Assembly (NCBI RefSeq): GCF_039566955.1
Contig: NZ_CP154796.1
Span: forward strand, 2,356,001-2,420,000
From: Micromonospora sp. DSM 45708
Lineage (GTDB): Bacteria; Actinomycetota; Actinomycetes; Mycobacteriales; Micromonosporaceae
Direction of reading: 5' to 3'
Length of the DNA stretch: 64,000 bases
Numbering within the stretch: the stretch's first letter is position 1; each line of letters opens with the position of its first letter. Shown one piece after another: positions 24,610 to 33,695 of this stretch. Made by a program: the position numbers and the translations under genes. The notes beneath the pieces were generated by a model, which saw only the letters and a program-made list of their open reading frames with translations, had not been told where the DNA came from and made no database searches.

Positions 24610-25587
24610 ATGATCGAGGCCACCGGCCTACGCAAGTCCTTCCGGGTGGGGCGCGGTCGCGGCGCCAGCACGGTCGAGGCGGTCCGCGGCGTCGACTTCG
24701 CGGTCCGGCGCGGCGAGATCGTCGGCTTTCTCGGCCCCAACGGCGCGGGCAAGTCCACCACGCTGCGGATGCTGGCCACGCTGCTGCGCCCCGGCGGGGG
24801 CACGGCGACGATCGCGGGCGTCGACCTGCTGCGGTCGCCGGCCCAGGTGCGCCACCGGATCGGGTTCGTGGCGCAGGCCAGCGGCACCTACGACGACTCC
24901 ACCGCCCGCCGGGACCTGATCCTCCAGGCCCGGATGCACGGCCGGTCCAAGAGCGTGGCGCAGGAACTGGCGGCGGCGGCGATCCGCGCGTTCCAGCTCG
25001 ACGACTTCGCCGACCGCAGGATCAGGACGTACTCCGGCGGGCAGCGGCGGCGGCTCGACGTCGCGCTCGGTGTCATCCACTCGCCGCAGGTGATGTTCCT
25101 GGACGAGCCCACCGCCGGCCTCGACCCGCCCAGCCGGGCCCGGATGTGGCAGGAGGTCCGGCGGCTGCGCGAGGAGGGCATGACGATCTTCCTCACCACG
25201 CACTACCTGGACGAGGCGGACAGCCTGTGCGACCGGGTCTCCATCATCGACGCCGGCCGGATCGTGGCCGAGGGAACGCCGTCGGCGCTCAAACGCGAGA
25301 TCTCCGGTGACGTGGTGGCGATCGAGTTCGCCGCCACCGACCTCGCCGACCCGGCCGGCGGCGACCTGCCGGCCGCGACGAAGGTGCTGGCCGAGGCGCC
25401 CTACGTCCGTGGGTCCGAGCCGGTCGACGGCACCCTGCGGCTCTACGTCGACAGCGCCGCCACGGCCATCCCGCAGATCATGCGGGCGCTCTACGACCGG
25501 GGCATCGAGCCGGGGGCGATCGAGACCCGCCGGCCCAGCCTCGACGACGTGTTCCTGGCCAAGACCGGCCGCTCGCTGGAGGAATGA
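24610..25587 (+). CDS. Daunorubicin-resistance-type ABC transporter ATPase (DrrA-like)
   Basis: A 325-residue nucleotide-binding protein. Walker A is GPNGAGKST, the signature is YSGGQRRR, Walker B VMFLDEPTAGLDP, and the H-loop TTHYLDEAD. The C-terminal 90 residues match the extension found in DrrA exporters. A GGAGG site lies 5 bases before the ATG. It overlaps the permease gene by 4 bases and with it should form a two-component exporter giving efflux and self-resistance for the cluster product. Confidence 0.93.
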   Translation: MIEATGLRKSFRVGRGRGASTVEAVRGVDFAVRRGEIVGFLGPNGAGKSTTLRMLATLLRPGGGTATIAGVDLLRSPAQVRHRIGFVAQASGTYDDSTARRDLILQARMHGRSKSVAQELAAAAIRAFQLDDFADRRIRTYSGGQRRRLDVALGVIHSPQVMFLDEPTAGLDPPSRARMWQEVRRLREEGMTIFLTTHYLDEADSLCDRVSIIDAGRIVAEGTPSALKREISGDVVAIEFAATDLADPAGGDLPAATKVLAEAPYVRGSEPVDGTLRLYVDSAATAIPQIMRALYDRGIEPGAIETRRPSLDDVFLAKTGRSLEE

Positions 25588-26354
25588 CCGTGAGACTCGT
25601 CCGCGACACCTGGCTGATCTTCCAGCAGGAGGCCGGCCTGATGGTGCGCAACCCGGTGATGGTCGCGTTCAGCCTGGCCCAGCCCATCACCTACCTCATC
25701 CTGTTCGCGCCGTTCCTCAAGGTGGTGATGGTCGACCGGGGCGCCTCCTCGTACGCGGACGCCTACCGCATCTACGTGCCCGGCCTGTTCGTGGCGATGG
25801 GTCTCTTCGGTGGCCTGTTCGCCGGCTACGGGCTGCTCAGCGCGCTGCGCGCCGGCATCATCGAACGGTGCCGGGTGACCCCGGTGAGCCGGACCGCCCT
25901 GCTGCTCGGCCGCGCCCTGATGCACGTGTGCCTCAACGTGGTGCAGGCGGTCGTGATCACGCTCGTGGCGCTGCCGTTCGGGCTGCGCGTGCACCTGGCC
26001 AACCTGCTCGTCTCGTACGCCCTGCTGGCCGTGATGGTGCTGCTGAGCACGTCCATCTCGTACGACATCGCGTTGTTGGTCCGCAACGAGAACAGCCTCG
26101 GCGTGCTGGTGAACACCGTGGGCCAACCGATCTCGCTGCTGGCCGGCGTGCTCATCCCGCTCGTGCTCGCCCCGATGTGGATCCAGCGGGCGGCGCTCTG
26201 GAATCCGTTCGCCTGGGCCACCGACGGCATGCGGGCGCTGTTCGCCGGCCAGATCTTCCAGACCGTGGTCTGGCAGGGCGCGCTCATCATGACCGGGCTG
26301 GCCGCCGCCAGCCTGTTCTGGTCGTCGCACCTGTTCAACCGCGAGGTCTCCTGA
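25584..26354 (+). CDS. ABC-2 type permease (DrrB-like)
   Basis: A 256-residue membrane protein with about six transmembrane helices, for example around residues 25-45, 60-85, 105-130, 140-165, 172-195 and 225-248. It has the ABC-2 family pattern including the internal CRVTPVSRTALLLGRAL stretch. Its ATG overlaps the ATPase stop, so the two subunits are made together. It is the channel half of the proposed DrrAB-like exporter for the cluster product. Confidence 0.92.
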   Translation: MTVRLVRDTWLIFQQEAGLMVRNPVMVAFSLAQPITYLILFAPFLKVVMVDRGASSYADAYRIYVPGLFVAMGLFGGLFAGYGLLSALRAGIIERCRVTPVSRTALLLGRALMHVCLNVVQAVVITLVALPFGLRVHLANLLVSYALLAVMVLLSTSISYDIALLVRNENSLGVLVNTVGQPISLLAGVLIPLVLAPMWIQRAALWNPFAWATDGMRALFAGQIFQTVVWQGALIMTGLAAASLFWSSHLFNREVS

Positions 26355-26463
26355 CCGTCCGGACATCGACCATTGTCTCGCCGTGTCCGGCCCTCTAGCC
26401 TGATCGTGTCCTGGCGCGGCGGGGGCGCGGCTTCGGTGAGCGTGTCACGTGAGGAGACGACTC

Positions 26464-28116
26464 TTGGGTGCCGACAACTTCCGGGCGACCCTGGCGGCGG
26501 ACCAGGAACTCGGCGCGGGCAACGTGCTGCTCCGGCTGGCCGAGCACGGCGCCGACATGCGGACGCCCCGGGTGACGTTCGACGTCGACGTCGACGGCAT
26601 CCCCGCCTGGACGCCGCTGTCGCTGGCCACCCTGACCGAGCGGGTCGCCGCCCGGGCGGCCTGGTTCGCCGGTCGCGGCATCGGCCGGCGCGACCCGGTC
26701 GCGGTCTACGTCACCTCCGCGCCGGACGTGTTCCTCAACTTCCTGGCCCTCACCTGGCTCGGGGCGATCCCGGCGCTGATGAACGGCAACATGCCGGTCG
26801 AGCTGGCGGCCGAGTTCGTCCGACGGCTGCGCGGCGTCGGCGTGCTGGTCGACACCGACCACGACGCGCTGCGCGGGTACGACCTCGGTGTGCCGGTCCT
26901 CGGCGACGCCGCCGAGACCGGCACCGGCGACCCGGCGCAGGCGCCGGCGCACCACCGTCACCATCCCGAGGACCCGGTCGTCATCACCCACTCCTCCGGC
27001 ACCACCCGGGTGCCGGCCGCGATCGTCCACTCGCACCACGGCCTGTTCGCCGCGATCCGCGCGGTGCGGCTCACCGAGTCCCGGCCGCACGGCGAGGTGC
27101 GGGAGCTGTCCGCGCTGCCGGCCGCGCACACCGCCGGCATCATCACGCTCAACCAGGCGCTCTGCAACGGCTACCAGTTGCTCTGCCTCTCGGCCCAGGG
27201 CGGCCCGTTCGCGCGCAGCGCGGAGACCGTTCTCGACGCGATCGAGCGGTGGCGCCCGACCGGGGTGTTCGGCTTCGCCGTGACCTGGTCCGAGCTGGCC
27301 CGCGTCGACCTGACCACCCGCGACCTCAGCTCGGTACGCAACTGGTTCAACACCGGCGACTGCGCCCACGAGTCGCACGTGCGCCGGCTGGTCGCCGTCG
27401 GCAGCCATCCCGCCTGGAGCCCCGACGGGCCGGTCGACGTGCCCGGCTCGAAGTTCGTCGACATGCTCGGCTCCACCGAGATGGGGCACGGCGCGTTCCG
27501 GATCACCCACCGGCTCGGCAGCGACCGCTACGACCGCTGCGTCGGCAAGCCGTACCCGTTCGCCGAGATCGCCCTGCTCGACGTGGCCACCGGCGAGGAG
27601 GTCCCGGACGGGCAGGTCGGGCACGTCGGGTTGAAGTCGCCGACGCTGGCCATCGGCTACTGGAACGACTCGGTCACCACGTACCGGACCCGGCTGAACG
27701 GCTACTACCTGACCGGCGACCTGATGTACCGCGACCCGAAGGGCGACTACCACCACGTCGACCGGGCCAGCGACGCGGTCGACCTGGGCGGCGGCACCTG
27801 GCTCTACACCGCGCTGTCCGAGGAACGCATCCTCGCGCACTGCCCGGACGTGCGGGACTGCACCGTCATCGCCGCCGCCGGGGACGACGGCGCCACCGTC
27901 ACCGAGGTGTTGCTCCTGCTCGCCGACGACGCCGACCCCGCGCTGGACCGCACCGACCGGGTCCGGGCCGCGTTGGGCCCGGCGGTGGCCGCGACGCTGC
28001 GCCGGGTGGTGACCGTCCCCGACGACGACGTGGTGATGGGTCCGACCGGCAAGGTCCGCAAGTTCCTGATGCGCCAGCGACTGCTGGCCGACGCCGGCGC
28101 GTCCGCCGCGGGCTGA
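26464..28116 (+). CDS. AMP-forming acyl/aryl-CoA or acyl-ACP ligase
   Basis: A 550-residue adenylate-forming enzyme. The P-loop-like motif is ITHSSGTTRVPAA, then LGSTEMG, the ATP-binding YLTGDLMY, the hinge RASDAVDLGGG and the C-terminal catalytic Lys in GPTGKVRK. It activates a carboxylic acid as the adenylate and passes it to CoA or to a carrier protein. I start it at the TTG at 26464, which has GAGGAG 7 bases upstream, rather than the GTG at 26449 that overlaps that site. With two free carriers, a condensation protein and KAS III-type enzymes in the cluster, it probably supplies an acyl or aryl starter. Confidence 0.88.
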   Translation: MGADNFRATLAADQELGAGNVLLRLAEHGADMRTPRVTFDVDVDGIPAWTPLSLATLTERVAARAAWFAGRGIGRRDPVAVYVTSAPDVFLNFLALTWLGAIPALMNGNMPVELAAEFVRRLRGVGVLVDTDHDALRGYDLGVPVLGDAAETGTGDPAQAPAHHRHHPEDPVVITHSSGTTRVPAAIVHSHHGLFAAIRAVRLTESRPHGEVRELSALPAAHTAGIITLNQALCNGYQLLCLSAQGGPFARSAETVLDAIERWRPTGVFGFAVTWSELARVDLTTRDLSSVRNWFNTGDCAHESHVRRLVAVGSHPAWSPDGPVDVPGSKFVDMLGSTEMGHGAFRITHRLGSDRYDRCVGKPYPFAEIALLDVATGEEVPDGQVGHVGLKSPTLAIGYWNDSVTTYRTRLNGYYLTGDLMYRDPKGDYHHVDRASDAVDLGGGTWLYTALSEERILAHCPDVRDCTVIAAAGDDGATVTEVLLLLADDADPALDRTDRVRAALGPAVAATLRRVVTVPDDDVVMGPTGKVRKFLMRQRLLADAGASAAG

Positions 28117-28158
28117 GGCCGGGGCGGGCGGTCGGCGTGCGGGCCCTATCCTCGTGCC

Positions 28159-29103
28159 GTGTCCTACGCCGCACTCACGTCCGCCGAGTGGAACGCCATG
28201 TCCGACGACGCCGCACACCGGGTCGCGGCGGGGATCGCGGACCGGCACGGCCTGACGCTGCTGGGCCCGGCGGTCCCCGCCGGCGTCGGGTGGTCGCACC
28301 GGCAGGCCCGGTTCGACCGGGACGGCACGCGGTTCGCGCTCGTCCCGGGAGGGCGACCGACGCTCGGGTACGACGGTTCGCGGTTCCGGCCGGACGCCGC
28401 CCAGGTGGCCGACTACGCGGAGAGCGCCGACGAGTACGGCCTGCCGCCCCTGCCCGAGTTCGTCGACGCGATGACGTCGCCGGAGCGGGTGGTGGAGATG
28501 CCGGCGATGCTGGTGGCGGTGGACGCGTTCGACCCCTGCGGCATTCCGTTGGCGCCGGACGATCCCCGGGTGCGCGAGTTGGTCGCGTCGGCGGAGCCGG
28601 GGATCGGCGGCGTGCGGCGGGTCGGGCCGGACGGTGGGCTGCACGTCGAGCTCGACCGGGCCGGGCGGGTGACGCGGGCCCGGCTGATCCGACGTGTCTC
28701 GTACGACGAGGCGATGGCCGGGCTCGCGCGTCTGGGCCTGCGGACGACCACCCCGGACGAGTGGGAGTGGGCGTGCGGGGCCGGCGCGACGACGCTCTTC
28801 CGCTGGGGTGACGACCACCCTGCCGACGGTTACCCCTTCGACCACCGCACCGGGCCGCACCGCGAGGAGAACCGGTGGGGCCTGGCGATCGGGCAGGACC
28901 CGTACCGGCACGAGGCGACGACCGAGCGGACCGTGGTGTGCGGCGGCGACGGCGGCGGCGCGACCTGCGGCGGCAGCGGATTCTTCCTCGGCTGGCTCAC
29001 CCTGGCGACCGCCTACCGGGATGACGACTTCGGTCGCTGGCTCGCCTCCGCCGACGGCTACGCCGACGAGATCCTCACCCGGCCGGTCATCGAGCTGGGC
29101 TGA
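28159..29103 (+). CDS. Hypothetical protein with a distant SUMF1-like segment
   Basis: A 314-residue soluble protein with a GTG start. Residues about 190-245 contain TTPDEWEWACGAG and TLFRWGDDHP, which recall the sulfatase-modifying factor (SUMF1/FGE) fold, but the C-terminal RGGSW-type core and catalytic cysteine pair of true FGE enzymes are absent. The role is unknown. It lies 42 bases after the acyl ligase and probably marks the start of the region outside the biosynthetic cluster. Confidence 0.7.
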   Translation: MSYAALTSAEWNAMSDDAAHRVAAGIADRHGLTLLGPAVPAGVGWSHRQARFDRDGTRFALVPGGRPTLGYDGSRFRPDAAQVADYAESADEYGLPPLPEFVDAMTSPERVVEMPAMLVAVDAFDPCGIPLAPDDPRVRELVASAEPGIGGVRRVGPDGGLHVELDRAGRVTRARLIRRVSYDEAMAGLARLGLRTTTPDEWEWACGAGATTLFRWGDDHPADGYPFDHRTGPHREENRWGLAIGQDPYRHEATTERTVVCGGDGGGATCGGSGFFLGWLTLATAYRDDDFGRWLASADGYADEILTRPVIELG

Positions 29104-29173
29104 CCGCGCCACCCGGTGGACGGAGGCGGGCGCGCGGGAGCGGGGGTGCGCCGCCGTGCCAGAATCGTCAGCC

Positions 29174-29659
29174 GTGTCCTACCTCCCCTCGCAGCCGTAC
29201 CCGCCGATGCCCGGCGCGGTCACGCCCCTGGTCGCCTATCCCCATCCGATCGCGCCGCCGCCGGGCTGCGCGGTGCTCGTCGTCTCGGTGAACCGGGGGC
29301 CCTACCTGGTGCCCGCGCCGACGACCAGCCGCTTCAAGATCGACCGGCGGTCGGTGCCGATTCCCGGCGAGGGAACCTGGCACATCGCGGTCCCGGCCGG
29401 CCCGCACGACGTCCGGTACACCGACTTCATGGGCATCCCGATCATCACCACGTCGGTGCTGGCCCAGCCGGGCGCCGCGCACCACCTGGCGTTCCGGTTC
29501 GGCGGCTGGCGCAACCGGGTGCACGACGGCCACGGCACCGACGTGACGCGGTTCGGCATGTGGTCGAACTACAGCATCCTGCTGGTCGCGCTGGCCGTCA
29601 TCGTGCCGCTCTGCTGCGGCGGGCTCGCGCTGCTCACCGCCGCCTCCAGCGCCCCGTGA
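29174..29659 (+). CDS. Hypothetical C-terminally anchored membrane protein
   Basis: A 161-residue protein with a GTG start. The first 35 residues are rich in Pro and Tyr, the middle (about 38-120) is probably a beta-rich domain, and a single transmembrane helix near residues 133-155 (ILLVALAVIVPLCCGGLALL) anchors it. I know of no function. Similar Pro-rich, tail-anchored proteins are common in actinobacteria. Confidence 0.65.
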   Translation: MSYLPSQPYPPMPGAVTPLVAYPHPIAPPPGCAVLVVSVNRGPYLVPAPTTSRFKIDRRSVPIPGEGTWHIAVPAGPHDVRYTDFMGIPIITTSVLAQPGAAHHLAFRFGGWRNRVHDGHGTDVTRFGMWSNYSILLVALAVIVPLCCGGLALLTAASSAP

Positions 29660-29771
29660 CGCCGGCCCGCCGGCCCGTCGCGCGATCCGGCCACGATCGC
29701 CGTTGAACCGCCGGCGATCCGGTCCGTAGTGAGCCCGACGGCAGGATGGCGCAGGAGAGGGAGGGCGACGC

Positions 29772-31538
29772 GTGCGGATGCGGTGGGCCGTGCAGGCGGT
29801 GCTGGTGCTGGTCGGGATCTGGCTGGTGCCGACCGGCCCGGCGCACGCCGCGCCGGCGGAGACCGGACGGTACTACGTGGTCGGTCCGCCGGTCGACGGA
29901 CAGCGGGAATACCTGTACGCCATCGCGCTGCGCACGCTCGGCAACGGCAACCGCTACCGGGAGATCGTCGACCTGAACACCGGCCGCGCCCAGCCGGACG
30001 GAGAGACGTTCACCGACGGGCTGGTGCTGAACCCGGGCTGGCTGCTCGTGCTGCCCCGGGACGCCAAGGGCCAGGGGGTACGCATCGGCCCGCTGCCCCG
30101 GACCCGGACCCGTTCCGCCCCGCCGGCGACCCGGTCGCCGGCCCCCGCGCCGTCCACGCCGGACCGTACCTCGGCCCCACCGAGCCGCGTACCACCGTCG
30201 ACCCGGGCGCCCGCCACCACGAAGGCGGCGGCGCGTCCGCCGGTCGCCACGGAGGTGGCCGCCCCGCCGCCCGGGGGACGCCGGACCCCGGGCGGCGGGG
30301 TCGACCCGATGGTGATCCGCGTCGGCGCGGGCGTGCTGTCGGTGCTGCTCGCGGTGGTGGCGATCGTGCTGCTGCGCCCGCGTCGCGCCGGTCGCGGTGT
30401 GTCCCTGGCCGGTGACGACGGGCCGTGGCCGCCCGAGCGGCACCACACGCCCGCGCCCGGTGACCGCGTGCCGGCCGAGCCGGCGCCGCCGGCAGCGGAC
30501 GACGCCGCGACGGCGGCCAGCCGGCCCACCGGTGATAAGCCCGGAGCACCCCCGGCGGTGGCCCCCGGCCGGCCGGCCGGCGCCGCCCCCTCCCGACCCG
30601 CGCCCTCACCGGACCCGTCGCCGGACGGCCCTTCCGCCGCCGGGTCCGCCGCGTCGGCCCCATCCCCATCCCCGTCCCCGTCCCCGGCGTCGGTCGCGTC
30701 CCCGGCGTCGGTCGCGGGCCCGGCCGACGCGCCGAACCCGCGCTCGGCGGCCACGCCGTCCGCCGCGCCGGACCGCTCCCTCGAACCTGGTCGGGCCGTC
30801 GAGCCCACGCCGGCGTCCCCGGTCACGCCGTCCCCCGGGCCCGCCGTGCCACCGAAGACCGGCCGTACCACCAGCCACGGCACCGGCACGGCCACCGGGA
30901 CCAGCACCGGCACCGGCACCGGCACGGACCCCGGCACCGGCACGGACACGGGCACCGGCACGCCGCCGGAGGTGCCGCGCCCGCCGCTGCCCGCCGCGGA
31001 CGAGGCGCCGTACCTCACCGCCGACCTGGAGACCGACGTCGGCCCGGCCCGGGTACGGCTGGTCGGGGTGGCGGCCGGGCGGGGCGTGCCGCCGTACGCC
31101 TGGCTGGGCCCGGGGGAGGAGGCGCCGCCGGCCGTCCTGCCGCTGGTGCTGGGACGTCGGGGCCCGTGGCGGCTGCACGTGGACCTGGCCCGGGTGCCCG
31201 ACGTGCTCACGCTGGTCGGGCCGGCGGCGGTCTGTGGCCGCGCCGCGGTGACCCTCGCCGGACGGCTGTCGGCCGCCGGAGTCGGCGTCGCGGTGGTGGG
31301 GGAGGCGTTGGGCGCCGAACCGCCGGACGGCTGCCACCGGCTGCCCGGCCTGCCCGAGCCGCCGGGGCCGGGCGAGGACCTGCCGGCGCCGTCCGTGGTG
31401 TTCACCGCGGGCCCGTCACCGGCGGGCGCGCGCGGCCTCGCCGCCGCCACCGCCGGACGGTGCGTGCCGGTGGTGCTCGGGCCGGTCCCGGCCGGCCGCT
31501 GGTCGCTTCAGTTCGACGTGGCCACCGGGGTGGACTGA
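29772..31538 (+). CDS. Secreted/membrane protein with LysM-like module and long Pro/Ala/Thr-rich linker
   Basis: A 588-residue protein. A signal peptide (about 1-28, ending AHA) is followed by an 80-residue module (REYLYAIALRTLGNGNRYREI, then LNTGRAQPDG) that looks LysM-like and is shared with the pseudo-subtilisin at 33696. A transmembrane helix lies near 182-202. A 200-residue Pro/Ala/Ser linker follows, with (T-G)n repeats from 30880-30960, then a C-terminal domain of about 180 residues with no recognised family. The GTG at 29772 has GAGGGAGGG upstream. It is probably a cell-envelope component working with the neighbouring genes. Its last 31 bases overlap the convergent gene. Confidence 0.7.
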   Translation: MRMRWAVQAVLVLVGIWLVPTGPAHAAPAETGRYYVVGPPVDGQREYLYAIALRTLGNGNRYREIVDLNTGRAQPDGETFTDGLVLNPGWLLVLPRDAKGQGVRIGPLPRTRTRSAPPATRSPAPAPSTPDRTSAPPSRVPPSTRAPATTKAAARPPVATEVAAPPPGGRRTPGGGVDPMVIRVGAGVLSVLLAVVAIVLLRPRRAGRGVSLAGDDGPWPPERHHTPAPGDRVPAEPAPPAADDAATAASRPTGDKPGAPPAVAPGRPAGAAPSRPAPSPDPSPDGPSAAGSAASAPSPSPSPSPASVASPASVAGPADAPNPRSAATPSAAPDRSLEPGRAVEPTPASPVTPSPGPAVPPKTGRTTSHGTGTATGTSTGTGTGTDPGTGTDTGTGTPPEVPRPPLPAADEAPYLTADLETDVGPARVRLVGVAAGRGVPPYAWLGPGEEAPPAVLPLVLGRRGPWRLHVDLARVPDVLTLVGPAAVCGRAAVTLAGRLSAAGVGVAVVGEALGAEPPDGCHRLPGLPEPPGPGEDLPAPSVVFTAGPSPAGARGLAAATAGRCVPVVLGPVPAGRWSLQFDVATGVD

Positions 31539-33499
31539 ACACCGCGCATCACCACGGGCAGCGGGCCGGCCGCCACGCCGGGCACCGCCTCCCACACCCC
31601 GTCCCGCGCCCGGTGGACCCGGTCCACCCGGACCCGGTCGTAGGAGCGGCTGGTGAGGATCAACTCGACGCCCGCCTGCCGCAGCCGCTCCGCGCGGCCA
31701 CGGGCCAGCGGCAACGCGGCGAGGGCGTCGGCGGTGGCGACGACGTCGAGCGTACGGCCGCGCGGCACCCGCACCTCCACGAGCAGCCGGCCGGCCCGGG
31801 CCGCCGGCCGCCGCCGGGACAGCGGCAGCCAACCCGGGGCCAGGCCGCGGGAGTGTGCCGGCAGCAGCGCGTACGCCCGCCGGGTGCCGTGTGCCGGCCA
31901 CCGGCTGACGTCGTGCGGCAGTCCGGCGCTCGACGCGCTCGTCGGCGCGGACCGGATGCGCAGCGCCCCGCCGTCGAGCCCGTCGACGGCGCGCAGCCGG
32001 CCGTCGTCGGTGGCCCGGAACGCGCCCCGCACCCGCGCCCGGTCCAGCCGGCCGGCCGGCAGCAGGTAGGTGTCCGGGGCCCCGAGCAGGTACTGGAGGC
32101 GGGCCGGGACGTGGGAGCGCAGCACCTGCACCGGGATCGCGCCGCCCGGCTCGACCCGTACCCGCAGCAGGTCGGCCCGGTCCGGCGCGGACCGCGGGTC
32201 CAGGTAGCCGACCAGGAACAGCTCCGCGCTGGGTACGCCGTCGGCGACGGCCCGCTCCAGGTCGCCGGTGACCGGCACGTACGCGTCGAACGCCTCGACC
32301 GTGACCTGCTGGCCGGGGCGCAGCCAGGGCGGCCCGTACCGGCCGGCGCGGCGCTGCTCGGCGGCCAGCGGGGGACGGGCCGAGGACTCCGGGACGCCGG
32401 CTCCGTGGTCGTCGGGCAGGTCGGCGGAGGGCGGGTCGACCGCCGGTTCCTCGTCGTCGGTGGCGGCGGCGGTCACCACGATGCGCTGCCGCTGCGGGCG
32501 GGGCAGCAGGAGGCCGTCCGCTGTGGCGTGGACGGCCGGCGGGCCGTCGGCGTACCGGGGGCGGTGGGCCTGCCATGCCGCGACGCCGCCCGCCGCGTCG
32601 AGCGCGCGCAGGTGGCGGTGGTCGGCGACGAGTTCGGCGCGTCCGCCCGGCGGCGGTGTCCAGACCGTGGCGCCGGTGGTCTCGGCCAGTTCGGCGGCCT
32701 GGGCCGCGAGCTTCGCCTGCTCGTCCGGCTCGGACGGCCAGGTGAGCCAGAGCCGCAGGTCGGCGCCGTAGAGTGGCAGCTCACCGAGGAGCGCGGCGAG
32801 GTGGCCGGCGTCGCGGACCTGCTGGGTGCCGCTGTAGTCGCCGATCAGGAAGCCGCCGGAGCGGGCCGTGACGGAGACCGTGACCAGCTCCGTCGCGGTG
32901 GCGCCGAGCCGGTGGGCGGTGGCCCGGCGGGCCACGAAGTCGGCCCGGGTGGCCAGCGCCACACCGGTGGCCAGCGGCAGGTTGACCACGCCGGTGCGGG
33001 GCCGGACCAGCCCGTCCTCCACCGCGAACCAGCCGGGCAGCGGGGTGGCGAGGTCCGGCGGTTGCAGCACCAGCCAGTCCATCGGCTGCCGGGTCACGCG
33101 GTCCAGCGGCAGCGCGTGCAGCGGGCCGTCGTCGGCGTCGGGCACGCGGCCGGGCAGCACCTGCCGGATGTCCGCGCCGTCCGGGCTGACCAGCACGTCG
33201 TGCCCGAGCAGACCGGCCACCTCGGTGAACAGCTCGGCGTGGCGGGCGCCGTCGTCGGCGAGGATCCGGACGTCGTCCGCGGCGTCCCCGGTACGCCGTA
33301 CCAGGTCCGCCAGCGCGGGCGCGTCCAGCGGGCGGTCCGGTGCGGTGGGCAGCGCCGGCTTCCCCCGTGGGCCGCACACCAGCCACAGATCGAGCAGGCC
33401 GGGCACCCGCCGGTGCCGGCGCGGGTCGAAGCGGCGGGTGGTCGGCACCCGGTCGAGTCCCCGGCCGCCCACGGCGGCGGTCCGTGTCAGCCCTGTCAC
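31508..33499 (-). CDS. Large hypothetical protein
   Basis: A 663-residue protein with a GTG start, no signal peptide and no clear membrane helix. The sequence alternates short hydrophobic strands and charged loops throughout. The N-terminal half contains LLDLWLVCGPRGKPALP and repeated VRILADDG-like strands that could form nucleotide-binding or Rossmann-type sheets. I recognise no domain. It lies between, and opposite to, two genes that share a LysM-like module, and shares a 196-base divergent promoter region with the pseudo-subtilisin gene, so a common envelope or secretion role is possible. Confidence 0.7.
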   Translation of the reverse strand: MTGLTRTAAVGGRGLDRVPTTRRFDPRRHRRVPGLLDLWLVCGPRGKPALPTAPDRPLDAPALADLVRRTGDAADDVRILADDGARHAELFTEVAGLLGHDVLVSPDGADIRQVLPGRVPDADDGPLHALPLDRVTRQPMDWLVLQPPDLATPLPGWFAVEDGLVRPRTGVVNLPLATGVALATRADFVARRATAHRLGATATELVTVSVTARSGGFLIGDYSGTQQVRDAGHLAALLGELPLYGADLRLWLTWPSEPDEQAKLAAQAAELAETTGATVWTPPPGGRAELVADHRHLRALDAAGGVAAWQAHRPRYADGPPAVHATADGLLLPRPQRQRIVVTAAATDDEEPAVDPPSADLPDDHGAGVPESSARPPLAAEQRRAGRYGPPWLRPGQQVTVEAFDAYVPVTGDLERAVADGVPSAELFLVGYLDPRSAPDRADLLRVRVEPGGAIPVQVLRSHVPARLQYLLGAPDTYLLPAGRLDRARVRGAFRATDDGRLRAVDGLDGGALRIRSAPTSASSAGLPHDVSRWPAHGTRRAYALLPAHSRGLAPGWLPLSRRRPAARAGRLLVEVRVPRGRTLDVVATADALAALPLARGRAERLRQAGVELILTSRSYDRVRVDRVHRARDGVWEAVPGVAAGPLPVVMRGVQSTPVATSN

Positions 33500-33695
33500 C
33501 GCCGCCCCGCCTTCGTCACACCGTCGTCCCGCCGCCGGCCGGAGCCGTTCGACATCGAGGGCCGGTACCCTCGGCGGTCTCCATGACGAGCGCCATGGAA
33601 ATCTGGTTCAGATTGATTTGAACGAAGTCGGCGCTGATCCGCAATAGACGGTGACGGCCGAACGGTCTGGGCCGCGGTGACGGAAGGGGACCCCG

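Noticed and set aside
26395..29112. Minus-strand open frame of about 900 codons
   Set aside because: It lies antisense to the acyl ligase and the SUMF1-like gene and has no domain pattern. Long antisense frames are expected at this GC content.
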